A stretch of 64,000 bases of DNA from Pleurostoma richardsiae (Eukaryota; Ascomycota; Sordariomycetes; Calosphaeriales; Pleurostomataceae): assembly GCA_030052745.1 (NCBI GenBank), contig JANBVO010000013.1, forward strand, positions 62,001 to 126,000, in the 5' to 3' direction. The position numbers and the translations under genes were made by a program. Shown piece after piece: positions 1 through 11,208 of this stretch. Each line of letters starts with the position of its first letter. The first letter of the stretch is position 1. The notes under the pieces are model-generated. The model had not been told where the DNA came from. It saw nothing but the letters and a program-made list of their open reading frames with translations, and did no database searches.

Positions 1-151
1 GTCCTGGCGTCACCGCATCGGGGCAGAGAGGCAGAAATCAAGGGGCCAAGTGGTTGTTCCAGAAGGATGCCGCGCCGTTTCTCCAAGTTCGCCGGTCCAT
101 GCAACGTGGTATGATCCAATAACATCAAGGTTGGGAAAGCGTTCATCTGAT
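1..151. other. 3' flank of the Gid7-like gene
   Basis: This short stretch lies downstream of the Gid7-like stop codon on the minus strand. I see no coding signal in it. It presumably holds the 3' untranslated region and poly(A) signals of that gene. Confidence 0.4.
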
Positions 152-2600
152 TCATGATCGTACTTCTAGGGACGGCTCGCCCCGCCAGCCGTTCGAGCTC
201 CGATCGGCACTACTAGAGGGATGCGTCTTGACACTGAGGCTCCGTAGCCGCTCCTTGTTTGACCAGCTTGAAAGGTCCGATAGATTAGCAGGTACTCGGG
301 TAGCAGTTAAGGAGTGGGGTCCCTTACATCTTGATCTTGCTGTCGTCTCCGCATGATGCCCATAGACACGGATCTATAGGACTCCACGCCACAGCATTAC
401 ATCTAGGATGGTGGGCATCCAGCCTCACAACGGGAATACCCGTGTTCTTGTGCCATATCGATACAAACCCATCTGTTGGTATGTTAGACAGGAACCACGG
501 AGGGCAATGAGTCTGCTGCGTACCTTCGCTGCCAGATATGACAAAGCTCTCGTGTGCACCTCCCAGGTCGCTCCGGATTATACAGTCACCGCCGGTGTGA
601 CCCGTGTACTTCTGAACAGCGTCGCGCGTCACAATATCGATCAATTGGGCCTCATTATCCCTCTTGTTCACAAGAAGATACCGTGAGTCTCGGGTGATGC
701 TGATCGACGTCGGCCTGGACTTCAGCTCCATCTCATATTCGATCTCCTGGGTGACGAAGTTGTACACGTGGATGCGGCTGAGATCGTCCATAGCAACCAA
801 CCAGTGGCCATCGGGAGAGATGACAAGGTCCTCGGTACGGTGTTTATTCGTCCAAGTAAGCAACTCCTCCCCGTCAAGGTCCCACTGGGACAGAGCTCGG
901 TCTTTGTCGAAGGAGCCGATTATGAAAGAATGGCCGTCCGGAGCCCAGGCACAGCTGCTTACGGGTTCATCGAAGCGCTCTAATGCCTTGACAAGGTTAC
1001 CGTCCTGATGCAATAGTGTCAATATCGTGCCTGGTCTAGCGTAGTGACAGGTTTCCATACCTTTGCGTTCCATATCCGGGCAAAGTGATCCCGGCCACAT
1101 GATACAATCATGGAATCATCGGGACTCCAGGCAATATTTCCTACCCCACCGTCGTGACCGTCTAGCGTGAAGAGGAGGTCGAAGGAAGGGACAGCCCATA
1201 TGAAGACTTGCCGCTCACTACCGCAGCTGGCTAGACGAGTGCCATCATGTGAAAACCGCACTTGCCAGATCTCGCCGGGCTGCTTATCCAATTCAATGAG
1301 CGTCTCTGTAGGGAATTGGTTCCGATCACAGACGTGATCAGCATACAGAGATGGTGATGTTGAACTCGTGTGATACAGACAATTGCTGATCTGGCTATCC
1401 TTGACCTGCTGAAGAAGAATGGCGAGCCGATGCTCTGGAAGCATCACGGAAGGAGATATGCACTCTGCAGATAGAATCAGCATTATGACAAGATGGAAAT
1501 ACGAAGCATTTGGGATACATACTGGACAGCTCAGATAGGAGAATGTGCCTCGACTGGCCTTGAGCACCGTCCCACTCCGCTTTCGCCTTGAGGTCTTCTG
1601 GTGACTGACACATTAGAAGGCTGGACAGGAAATGAAGCTTCTGTGTGTCCTGGTATAATGGGGTCAACTCGGTCCTCAAGACTGTTAGAGCCAGGGAGGT
1701 ATCCCGCTGCTCCAAGAGCTCCAAGAACTTCTGTTGTCGTAACCAGAACCTCATAACATTCCTATCCGCCCCTTGCGCCAACACCAGACCGTTACCGGCT
1801 TGGGCACCACCGTCCGCCGCCGCCGTTGCTGCGCCAAAAAGCAACTGCTCAGCCTCGGTCCAAGCGCCATCGAGAACCGCTGTGCGGAATGCGGCCACGG
1901 TCGGGCTCTCCAGGTCGAACCCGCTGGCCCTGCTGACATTCTCGGCCGCGCTCCGATATCCCATATCGGCGAGGGCCTGGATCAAAATGCGCGTTACTTC
2001 CTCTCGGTCATGGCCAAAGTAGGTGGCGGGAAGCTGCTGCTTGGCGGGTTCCTTGCCATTCTGCGCCGTCGAGCCATTCGCCGAGCTGGAAGGGGCCGCC
2101 TTGTGAGTCCCATTAGTTGAGGATGCCACTAATGGGGTCCGCTGCGCCAGCCGAGATCCGTTGGACAGCCCTCTGGATGTCCCATTTGAACTTGCCTGTC
2201 CATCGCTGGTGTCGGCCAACATGCTGCCCGCAACACGCCTGCGCTTCGGTCTGCCGCGGGTGTTCGAGCTGTCGGGGGCAGAGGAGCCCGAGGCTTCTCC
2301 GTCTGCTGTGATGTCCGACGCGTCTTGTGCTTCGTCGTCTGGGGGTGATCGTCTCCTCCGTCCCAAGACTTGGCCGCGGGTCCGGCGTCCGGATGTCGCT
2401 GCTGGCGCAGGGGCGCGTTCACTTGGAGGAGCGGGAATTTCGGAGGATGTCGAGGTGGGCTGCTGCAGGGCAACCTGATCGGAGCTGTGCTGGGCTGAGA
2501 GGTCTGTGTTGTGAGGGAGCTGGGGGTCTGCGGGAGTGGATGGGCCGTCGGAGGTGGATGGGGTATATATGGGGTTCGCTTGGGGAGTTTGGTCTGCCAC
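152..2600 (-). CDS. gid7: GID/CTLH E3 ligase subunit Gid7 (WDR26-like WD40 protein)
   Basis: Five exons on the minus strand: 2600-1523, 1464-1061, 1004-524, 472-328, 266-152. The four introns are 51-61 nt with GT-AG ends, and all phases close. The order is a long disordered Ser/Pro/Thr-rich N-terminus with a basic patch (GRPKRRR), a LisH motif (EEVTRILIQALADMGY), a CTLH/CRA region (AVLDGAWTEAEQLL to LFLSSLL-like helices), then WD40 repeats with GH and W-D/W-N endings (RLASCGSERQVFIW, CGRDHFARIWNAK, DGFVSIWHK). The last exon ends with DDSKIKIWSNKERL. In yeast, Gid7 is a subunit of the GID ubiquitin ligase that degrades gluconeogenic enzymes; WDR26 is the animal counterpart. The start is unresolved: the frame opens at a GTG at 2600 just after a stop, and the first in-frame ATG is at 2222 (614 residues from there, about 740 from 2600). 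An upstream ATG exon spliced at the TAG near 2607 is possible. Confidence 0.9.
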
Positions 2601-3982
2601 TTCGTCCTACTTCCTGCGGGAATGCTTCCCGCAGCGGAACGAGATAAATACGTCGGGAGCTCCCAGAGATGGACCGGAAGTCGATGGATGGGCGTGGTTC
2701 ACGAGGTGTTGGCCGGACTGTGTCGTGCTGTCAAAGACGCCTGCGTGGACGCCTGGTCGGTGGCTCGCTCGTGAGAGGGTGAGGTGAGGTGGTGGTGTAT
2801 AGTAAGTCGTGCTAGAGCTCGGCCGGCAGCTAAATGCCACGGTCGGGGGGCTAAGTTTAAGGTGGAAGGGATGGAGCCCGGCTTAATTAGTCGTCTATGA
2901 CGGATCAAGGGAAATGCCGTCATCCGCGTTCGGCCGCGCTGGGATTCATCCCTCTTATCAAGTCCGTCAACGCAGTCTGCGCTCGTCCACAGGCCTGTGA
3001 ATGTCCAGGATGGGGTAGAACGGGCAGGCTGTATGCAGTGTATGTAGGCTAGGTAGGTCTGCCTCCAGAGTATTGCCGTCAAAGACTTGTTGCGTCGGGC
3101 GGAACAGGAGCTCTCAGCTCGCGTGGTTGCGCCGATGCAGATGACTACGGCCTAAAGTACCTCCCACGCAAATGTACCACATTGGCTACATGTATGGACT
3201 CCAGTTTCCCCTCTTATTGCGCCTCGTTATCCTCCCGCTCTCCGCACCTCCCACCCACCACCACCTCCTCCACCGCATCACTGCAAGCTTCAAGAGGCAC
3301 ATGCAATTCAGATGATTGGGCATTTGCTGCGCCTGTCCTCGCTTCTAGCGCCTCCTCCGCTAGCGATCCTACAGCTCTGCGCGAACGGCGGCCATCCAAA
3401 GGTTGGTCATACCTGCAATCTGTATATCTACCCTGCAAGTTGCAACTCGTCACTCTTCCTGTGTCAGTCACTCTCTCTTTCTTCCAAGCGTGGTCTTCCC
3501 TCGTTCGCTTGCACAGTCACAGGTAAGAAGGCTAAGTCTGGTTGATGAACTTTATTAGCCGTCTATCTATTTTACTTTATATCACCTCGATTGCTGCAAA
3601 GTATCCACGGTTCGCCGCAGCACAAGCCCTCGCCTCCAAGCCTCCTGTTGCACAAGCGTTGCATTGATTCGCCTGTTTGGCGGCGCTCACTGACCCCTCA
3701 CCAATTCCAAGCGGGAAAAGGAGGGGCCACGGGCGAAACATCAAATGTTGAAACACTGGGACTCGCTCGCTGTGCAGTTCTCCCTGCTCTTCTTCTCACC
3801 GAATCTCCATGTTCCCGTTAGTTGACTCTGCCGATCAAGTGAGAGACGTGCTTATTCCTTTCGCCTGTCGAGGGGTCTGCAAAATTGCGCCTGCTGCTTT
3901 CACATGACCACTTTCTGGTACATCTGACCTCTAGCTCCGCCTGTGAGACGCGTGCTGGCATCATCCCGAGACAGCGCGTACA
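2601..3982. promoter_or_regulatory. Shared promoter region between divergent gid7-like and COT1-like genes
   Basis: About 1.4 kb separates the two divergent reading frames. The stretch 3180-3530 is pyrimidine-rich on the plus strand, as is usual for fungal leaders. A GTACCTCCC motif lies near 3158-3166, and the same motif recurs upstream of the Nrp1-like gene. The ORFs here are short and show no recognisable protein. The region may also contain the missing first exon of the gid7-like gene, or a missing N-terminal exon of the kinase. Confidence 0.4.
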
Positions 3983-5708
3983 ATGGCCGCCGACGTGTTC
4001 TGCCCGGCTCCTCAGAGGAATCCAGACCTCTACGGACCAAAAGCAGAGCACAACAAGGCGAGATGCAGCCAGTTGGCTGCTGAGTTCTTCAGGGACAGCG
4101 TCCGTAGGACTCGGGAGTGCAATAGCCGGTCAGTAGCATCGCAACAGCACTAACCATCGTCGAGGGACTTCACCATGCGGTGAACCGTTGCTGAGCATGC
4201 CTCCCGCATAGACAAAGTGAGATGGACCAGCGGATTGCGGAGTCGGGAAGTAGCCAAGCCCGACAGTTGATATGGATGAACGCCGGCCGGCTGGAAGCCA
4301 AGTATCTGCGCTTCCTGCGCACCCGCAACAAAGCCGGTGACTATGATACCATCAAGCTGATCGGAAAGGGAGCCTTCGGGGAGGTCAAGTTGGTCCGGAG
4401 GAAGCTAGATGGAAGGGTATACGCTCTGAAATCCCTCGTGAAGACACAGATGCTGGCTGGCGACCAGGTGGCCCACGTCCGCGCCGAGCGAGACATCCTC
4501 GCCGAATCTGACAGCCCATGGGTCGTGAGGCTCTATACTACCTTCCAGGACACGCGCTTCCTCTACATGCTGATGGAGTTCTTGCCTGGCGGCGACCTAA
4601 TGACTATGCTTATCAAGTATGACATATTCTCGGAGGACATCACCCGCTTCTACATGGCTGAAATCGTCATGGCCATCGAGGCTGTTCACAACCTGGGATT
4701 TATCCACCGGTAAGCTGCTCACCGAATCTAAAGGCATTAAGAAGCAGCATAATGAAATCATTGTCCAGAATATACGTGCTTACTGAGGATCCAGAGATAT
4801 CAAACCAGATAACATCTTACTTGACCGGGGAGGTCATGTAAAGCTCACAGACTTCGGCCTATCGACAGGCTTCCGCAAACTGCACGACAGCAGCTACTAC
4901 CAGCAGCTTCTGAACGGCGCCGGTCCGAGGGGCCAGCAGAACACGAACCGCTACTCCGTCAACATCGACCAGATCAGTCTGACGGTGAGTAACCGCGCCC
5001 AAATTAACGAATGGCGGAGGTCGCGGCGCCTCATGGCGTACTCGGCCGTCGGCACACCGGACTACATCGCTCCTGAGATCCTGACTGGCCAAGGGTATGA
5101 GATGGATTGCGACTGGTGGTCTCTGGGGACGATCATGTTCGAGTGCCTTGTCGGCTGGCCGCCGTTCTGCGCCGAGGATCGCCGGGACACCTACCGGAAG
5201 ATCGTGAACTGGCAGCAGTCGCTCTACTTCCCTGATGACATTCAGCTCAGTTACTACTCAGAGCACCTTATTAGAAGGCGAGTTCATCATTTCTTACTTC
5301 TGGGCCGTGTCCGATGTGAAGGGACTGACATGGATGCAGTCTGATCTGCAACTCAGCCAACCGCCTCGGCCACCGCGGCGCCGCCGAGATCAAGGCAAGC
5401 TGCTCAGCGACTATACACTTCGCCGCTCCAGTTTCACTGACGTTGCTTTGTAGGCGCACCCCTTCTTCGCGGGCGTCGGCTTCGACAACTTGCGCCGGAT
5501 CCGTGCCCCCTTCGAGCCACGGCTGGCCTCCGAGATCGACACGACCTACTTCCCGACCGAGGACCTCGAGCAGCAGCAGCAGGAGCTGCTGTTGCAGCAG
5601 TTGCAGAACGGCACGGTGGCCCAAGCAGCGGATCAGGAGGAGACGCCAGAGATGACACTCCCGTTCATCGGTTACACGTTCAAGCGGTTCGAGAACAATT
5701 TCCGCTGA
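3983..5708 (+). CDS. NDR/LATS-family AGC kinase, COT1-like
   Basis: Exons 3983-4128, 4212-4709, 4795-5277, 5340-5394, 5454-5708 give 478 residues. The protein has the COT1 N-terminal regulatory segment ([29 protein letters not shown]), where MOB co-activators bind NDR kinases. The kinase domain follows with GKGAFGEV, the ATP lysine in YALKSL, HRDIKPDN, TDFGLS, the long NDR insert, activation loop [14 protein letters not shown], and the hydrophobic motif FIGYTFKRF near the C-terminus. COT1 controls hyphal tip growth and branching in Neurospora. This copy lacks the long Gln/Pro-rich N-terminus of Neurospora COT1 and differs at many sites I remember as near-invariant among COT1 orthologues (for example KTQMLAGDQ for KTEMFKKDQ), so it may be a second paralogue. 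Introns 3 and 4 use GC donors. The ATG has an upstream in-frame stop, but an extra 5' exon cannot be excluded. Confidence 0.9.
5278..5339 (+). other. GC-AG intron 3 of the COT1-like kinase gene
   Basis: The donor is AG|GCGAGT and the acceptor ATGCAG, with a CTGAC branch-like sequence about 16 nt before the 3' end. Only this junction restores the family sequence LIRSLICN across the exons. No GT donor nearby keeps the frame. Confidence 0.85.
5395..5453 (+). other. GC-AG intron 4 of the COT1-like kinase gene
   Basis: The donor is AAG|GCAAGC and the acceptor TTGTAG, with ACTGAC upstream as a branch-like site. The phase-0 junction gives EIKAHPFF, which matches the end of NDR kinase domains. It follows the previous GC-AG intron after an exon of only 55 nt. 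Confidence 0.85.
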
Positions 5709-7530
5709 AACGTTATCCCTCTGTTCGTGCTTTGTTTCGATTACACGATGTCCGTCGGTTTATCTCGCTTTTCTTCGCCAAAAAGCGGCTGTGCCGTAAT
5801 TCAGTGTGATGTCCCGATTCTTCTTCGGTTCACTCCTGCTATGTGCGAGTCGTGTTGCTCTGTTGGTGCGATCGCTCCTGTCTCTTCCTGACGCTGGCTG
5901 TGTGCAACAATCTGGGCGGAATCGCTTTTGCGTGGATAGGCGGTTAGAAGAGGCACCAATGCGAAAGTGCCAGATGATAGCCGTCTTCTGCAGCGTCCGG
6001 CGCAACGTTCGTTGTCTTACACACTTCCATCTCAGCGATGAGTTCTTGAGACTATCTGACGACGGGAAGAGAGTGACTCCGGATACGGAACCCTTCTTCC
6101 TGGTGCGCTTGGTTTTGTCCTTGAACCGTCGTTGTCTTCGACCGTACAATGCGACACCCGCAAACGGGCCGTTTGAAATATTGCCCGATGAGAAGGCACG
6201 CATTCAGTCCTTCTCGGGTCTTGCAGCGTGCGACTGTCACATGGCTACGTTGACAAGCTCTTCACGAGGGGCGCTCACCTAGCTTCTCTGCCAGTCGTGC
6301 GCTGCCCTTCTTATCGCAGCAGTGCTTACTACTATCATGCAGAGCATCCATGCATTTCTGTTCCTAGTGTAAAGTGTAATCCCATCGTGAGCCAAGTCGC
6401 CGCTTTCATACGTTTCGTGTCTAGCCTTGCTCATCGTTGTAGCTGTCAAAGAATAATTTTGATCGAATATGCTTATTTTAATATTAAACTAGCTACGGAG
6501 ATATCAACAAGCAAATTGTCCCGGCCAATACCTCGAACGAGGAGCAGACCACGACGAGGCTCACTAAGCAGACCTTTCGGGACGTCAGGCTTGCTGGCTG
6601 TACGGCTTGTCGAGATGGCGCCACTTTCGACACGCTCGACGCAAGAAAGTGGTCTTTTGCCTCTGTCTGAGTTCACTGACGTACTAGTGTCACTGCTCAA
6701 CCAGCCTCCTGCTTCGGTTGCTGGATGACTTACGGGCACGCCGCACATGTCGCGGGAGAGCAAACCTCGGAACTCGTACGTCTCGCCTCCGTTGTCTCCC
6801 GCAGCCACGCGAGGGTAATCAGTAATGGGATTCGGCCCGGACTGAGACACCTCGCTCGGGTCTCTCGCCGCGTGCGCAGGTCGTTTCTCCCAGAGCTTCA
6901 CGCCGAAACCCTGGTACGACCGTCTATGGGTCCTATGTCCCTCGTAACGATCCCCTTCGAGTTCTGGCAACGCGAAGAAAACCCCCTGGTAAGCGACTTG
7001 CGTGCGAACACTTGCTAGTAATCATCAACCACTGGGCGGGCGCTAAGGGAGCGAAAGTCCACCGCCGGCACTTGATCGGATCAGGAACCATCCCGTCTGT
7101 GTGGGGTCAGCTAGGCTTGAAGCGGCCCGCAACCCCATCGTCGAGCAGCCGCTTGCCCCTTATCTCCTCCCCTGGCCCGTGAAGGCGCAAGTTAAGAAGT
7201 GGTGTACGGAGTAGAGGAGGGAGTAGGCTCGTCCCGAGATTAGGATTGCAGCACATCCACAGGACTCTATAGTGCACTGGAGTGGGACTCTTGGGCCGAG
7301 TGCAAGAATCACCGGACATGCACCGCCGTCAATATGGGATTCAGGAAACCCTGTGTGATGAAGGAGACAGAGTCTTTCTGGGCGGCTTGGGGGTCTCCGC
7401 ACCGGAAGGCACGCTGATGTATGTCTCGACGCGAGGTGCGGATACTCACTCTCTTACCTGCAGACAGCTGCAGCGGCACATGTCGTGCCGAACCAAGAAA
7501 CCTGCATGTCCGTAGTTACATATGTATGCA

Positions 7531-7548
7531 GCACGGAGTATTCCGTGC
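7531..7548. repeat. Short inverted repeat around CGGAGTATTCCG
   Basis: Two 7-nt arms (GCACGGA and TCCGTGC) flank a 4-nt centre. It shares the CGGAGTA core with other sites in this gene-poor interval. Confidence 0.6.
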
Positions 7549-10500
7549 AGGAGGCAAGGAACCAGGGCCGCTCCTATCAGCTCGCTTGCGCGTCCCTTGG
7601 TTTTGCCATGGTTTCCAATTCCTGGCAATTGTGTAAGGACTTCACATGATTTTGAGTGGAAGATACTGTAGTTGTCACAGGAGAGACCGCTGCCAGCTTG
7701 GAAGCTGGTGACGTGGCTCTCTAACCGAGGAGACGACGGCTCCAACAGGTGGGGATCAAAAGCCATGACCATAGCTTATCGATCGGGCCACGACGACGCG
7801 GAGAAGGTTGCGTTCGCGCAGCAAGCGAGAAGGAGCCAAGAGGAGGGCGATAGGAGGTTCAGGTCCGGGCGAGATTGGGAGAGCATGGCGGCCACGAGGG
7901 CCTCTATAGCGCCATGACTCCCGCCTGATGCGGAAATGATGAGGACAGATGCGATAAGGATTCGCTCCGCCGACCGCCTAGGCGAGGAACGAGAGGCAGC
8001 GGCGGTGCTGATGTTGGTTGTCGTTATCTTTGCTAAGAGGGCGGAACTCCCGCCGTGCCTCGCACTAGGGACGGGTGTGTTTAAAACCAGATTGGGACTA
8101 GAGACACCAAGTCCGGTCCACGACCCTTGAAGACGATCCGGCATGTTAAGTGCACTGTCTGTTGTTCGAGTTATTGCACAGGACTAGGAACATCGACAGG
8201 ACTCGGTCGAGGTTTGGAGTGTCGCCCGGTAGTCCCATGTTTTGATTCAAAATCGTCGCAGGCACATCTCACCATTCCTGGAAATCCTACGGTCGGCTCT
8301 GCAAGAGCAACGATCATCCAGACCGGCACCTCACTGCATCGAGTGAGGTTTCATAACGGGCTCGTTAAACGAGAGAAGGATCGTGGCCGAAGAGAGCACG
8401 GCAGTCGATCGTCATCCCATGCTCCCGAGACTTCCGTCATTGGTACACCGTGACATCAAGCAGCGATTACTTCTAGTTCTATCTGTGTCTTTGCTTCTTC
8501 TTTGCCCGGTACGCCGCACTGAGACCTAATAGCAGCAAGCGGAGACACATCCGCCGGGGCCAGGGTTCGAAGATGTGTTCAAGAAAAAGGGGTCGTCCAC
8601 TCTCACGTGGACGGTTTTTACCTGGAATTGCGACCCTCCGTGCATGCTTGGTGATGGCCCATGCGTCACAACAGGTCGGTACCGTACCAGGCAGAAAGTT
8701 GGCACGTTGTCCCGCGAAGCTGGAGGGCATATTGGCCAGCTACGTCTCATATAGCCCTCGTGGTGGAGAGCGGACGTTGGACATGCAACGCAACTCCACC
8801 GGAAAGGGGCAAGTCGTCACCGTTCCTCATTTGCGGTGTCAGGGTGTCCATTCCCGTCCTCCAAGAATCCAGACTCTTGTATCCGACTGTATCCGAGCTC
8901 GCAGCCTGGCATGTAAAACTGAGTCCTCGCCCCCCTTTTCCGGGGCGCCTCACCGCTATTCGGGCAAGTGTTTCGATGTGTCCTGGTCGCACCTTTCCCG
9001 AACCATGCGGGAAAAGTGTAACAGGCGGGCCGAAGAGACACGGGGGGCTGGTGATCGCTTCCAGCCCAGCGCTGTCCGCCCGCCGATCCGTCCTCAGCCG
9101 CAGGCTTGGACCTCCAGGTCTGAAGCGACGCGCTGAGGATCATCAGAGACTGCAGGCCCGAGTGCAAAGCTAAGAGCGAAGTTGGTGGCGGCGCGCGCAA
9201 TGGCGACATGGACTACTGCACGGGAGAAGGTGAAGGTCTGGTAGTCAGCAGCCGGCGCAATCGAAGCCCGGGCCGGCCAATACTAGCCCCCGAATGCCAC
9301 CCGTTCTAGAAGACGGGGTTGCGCTTTTCGGTCGGCGAGAGCGACTACAGCAGCTGCTAGGCAGAGTAGTGCAGTAGTGTAGCAGTGCGTCCGTGCTATG
9401 AGGGTCTCGTAATGCACGCTCCAATGCAGGGGCCGAGCCACCACGCCCGCTGTGACAATACGCATTGTTCGGATTGGTGGGCTTCGTGGCCGGCTCTTGG
9501 AGAGGCTTTCCAGATTTGGTGGTTTTGATGGACGCGGCAGAGGAAGGACAGAACAGCGGCAAAGATGATATTTTTGACGTGGCTGGTCGTTGTACAGACC
9601 TGAGATGCAGGTACAGGCACGGAACCTTTTGCCAAAAGCAGCGAGCGGCGCTCGGTGTTGAATAGCCCGGGTTTGTGGCTTCTCTATCGCAGCACCACGA
9701 GCTACACACCTCACACGGAAAAGGGGGGTCGAGACTACGAGTGTTGGGTGCTTCAGAACAAATGAGGTTGCCCCCGGAAAGCTTCGGCCTGCCCCATACA
9801 CCAGACCGAGCCATCAAAACGCCCCTGGTGAACATGGACTCAAAGAACCGGCGTCTGACTTGCACTTCCGTAGAGTAGACAGGAAGCCTAAAATGAAGAT
9901 CTCCGGATATTTGAGCCGTTCCGGTTCATAGGAAATGCCTCGATACAGCAACGTTTCTACTCTCGCGAATATACGGCAGCCGACGCTTGCCCCCGAGCAC
10001 CGACTTTCCGTGTTAGTGAGCTTCATCCCAGGCCGGGTCGGAAATCGGCTCATTACGGCAGAGCATCCCGTAGCCCGACGGGAGCTGTTGGCGGGGGTGT
10101 CTTGGTTGCGGTGAAGCCCCAGATTCCAGGCTATTCCGTGGGCGGTATCGAGGCGCCGTCAGCTGGTCTACACCGACGTTCGAGGTGTGATAAGTCAGAA
10201 CGCCTCAAGGGGCGTAACCGCCATGGCGCATCCGAGGGAGACGGAATGAGGCAAAACGAGGGGTAAAGAAGGTGCCAAGGCCACTGCTAATCCAAGCCAT
10301 GAATGATTTAGCCGCAAGTTCACCTGGATCTGGGTTCTGGACTATGGGAGTGTGGTGTTGTGGGCGTTTTTGTGGCTGGCAACCATCGAGATGCGATGTG
10401 GAGGTGGATGAACTTTATCGAGACGTGCCTCCAGTTCACACCACTAATGGAAGAGCGTTGATTTCGGAAACGTAATACGAGTTTCGTCAAGCTGTCTCTT

Positions 10501-11155
10501 GTCACGCCAGGGGCGACGATGATCATCTTGCCAAGCGAACTTGAAGAGGATCTCGCGCAATGTGCTGCTGTTTTGGTCGGTCAATCTTCAGTCTCCGCCG
10601 AAGCCGCGGGGTTACAGAGACCCTGAATCGGGAGACACGACGTATGTTAGCCTGTACACGCATGATAGCCCAGCGCTTCTGCCACGACACAGTATACCTA
10701 CATGTACAGGGCAATCCTGTCGATATACAGACAGGCCTGACTACGCAGAGTTGCGGCTAGACTATGTGTAGTGATGGATGGCCGGACCTCTGGTGGAGTT
10801 TCCAGGTGTCATGCCCACGACACACCGTTTGGCTTCAGGAGACATATCTTACTGGAGAAGTACCCTTAGCTCTTCGCGCTGATTGGGAAATCCCGAGGCC
10901 GAGTTTCGAGAACGTCGAATCGGGTTTTTTTTCTCTTAGCTGCTTGTGTCACCTTCTGTTGCGGTGTGGTTTGAGGGAATTGACAAGCCGAGTCTGCCGG
11001 TCCAATGGATGAAATGAAGAATATGCTCGCTCATGAGGCTCTGCCCGAGAAAACAGTCAGGTTAGTACGTGTATGGTCGAGCTTGTGCCGTATAACAGAG
11101 CCGTGATACTGCATATACTCTAGCTGTCAAGCGGGCTGGTCTTGCAGGAAGCATA

Positions 11156-11208
11156 ATACTCCGTACATATCTTAAGTCTAGTTTGCATGCCGTCGACGTA
11201 CGGAGTAT
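11156..11208. repeat. 11-bp inverted repeat with 31-bp spacer
   Basis: ATACTCCGTAC (11156-11166) and GTACGGAGTAT (11198-11208) are exact reverse complements. A short direct duplication of AGTACATGC follows at once (about 11,211-11,230). The arrangement could be a hairpin or the remains of a very small non-autonomous DNA element, but no target-site duplication was identified. Confidence 0.6.

Noticed and set aside
8573-9173. Two overlapping plus-strand ORFs of 187 and 170 codons.
   Set aside because: Both frames are open over the same DNA, neither has a domain or biased third position, and the amino-acid content looks random.
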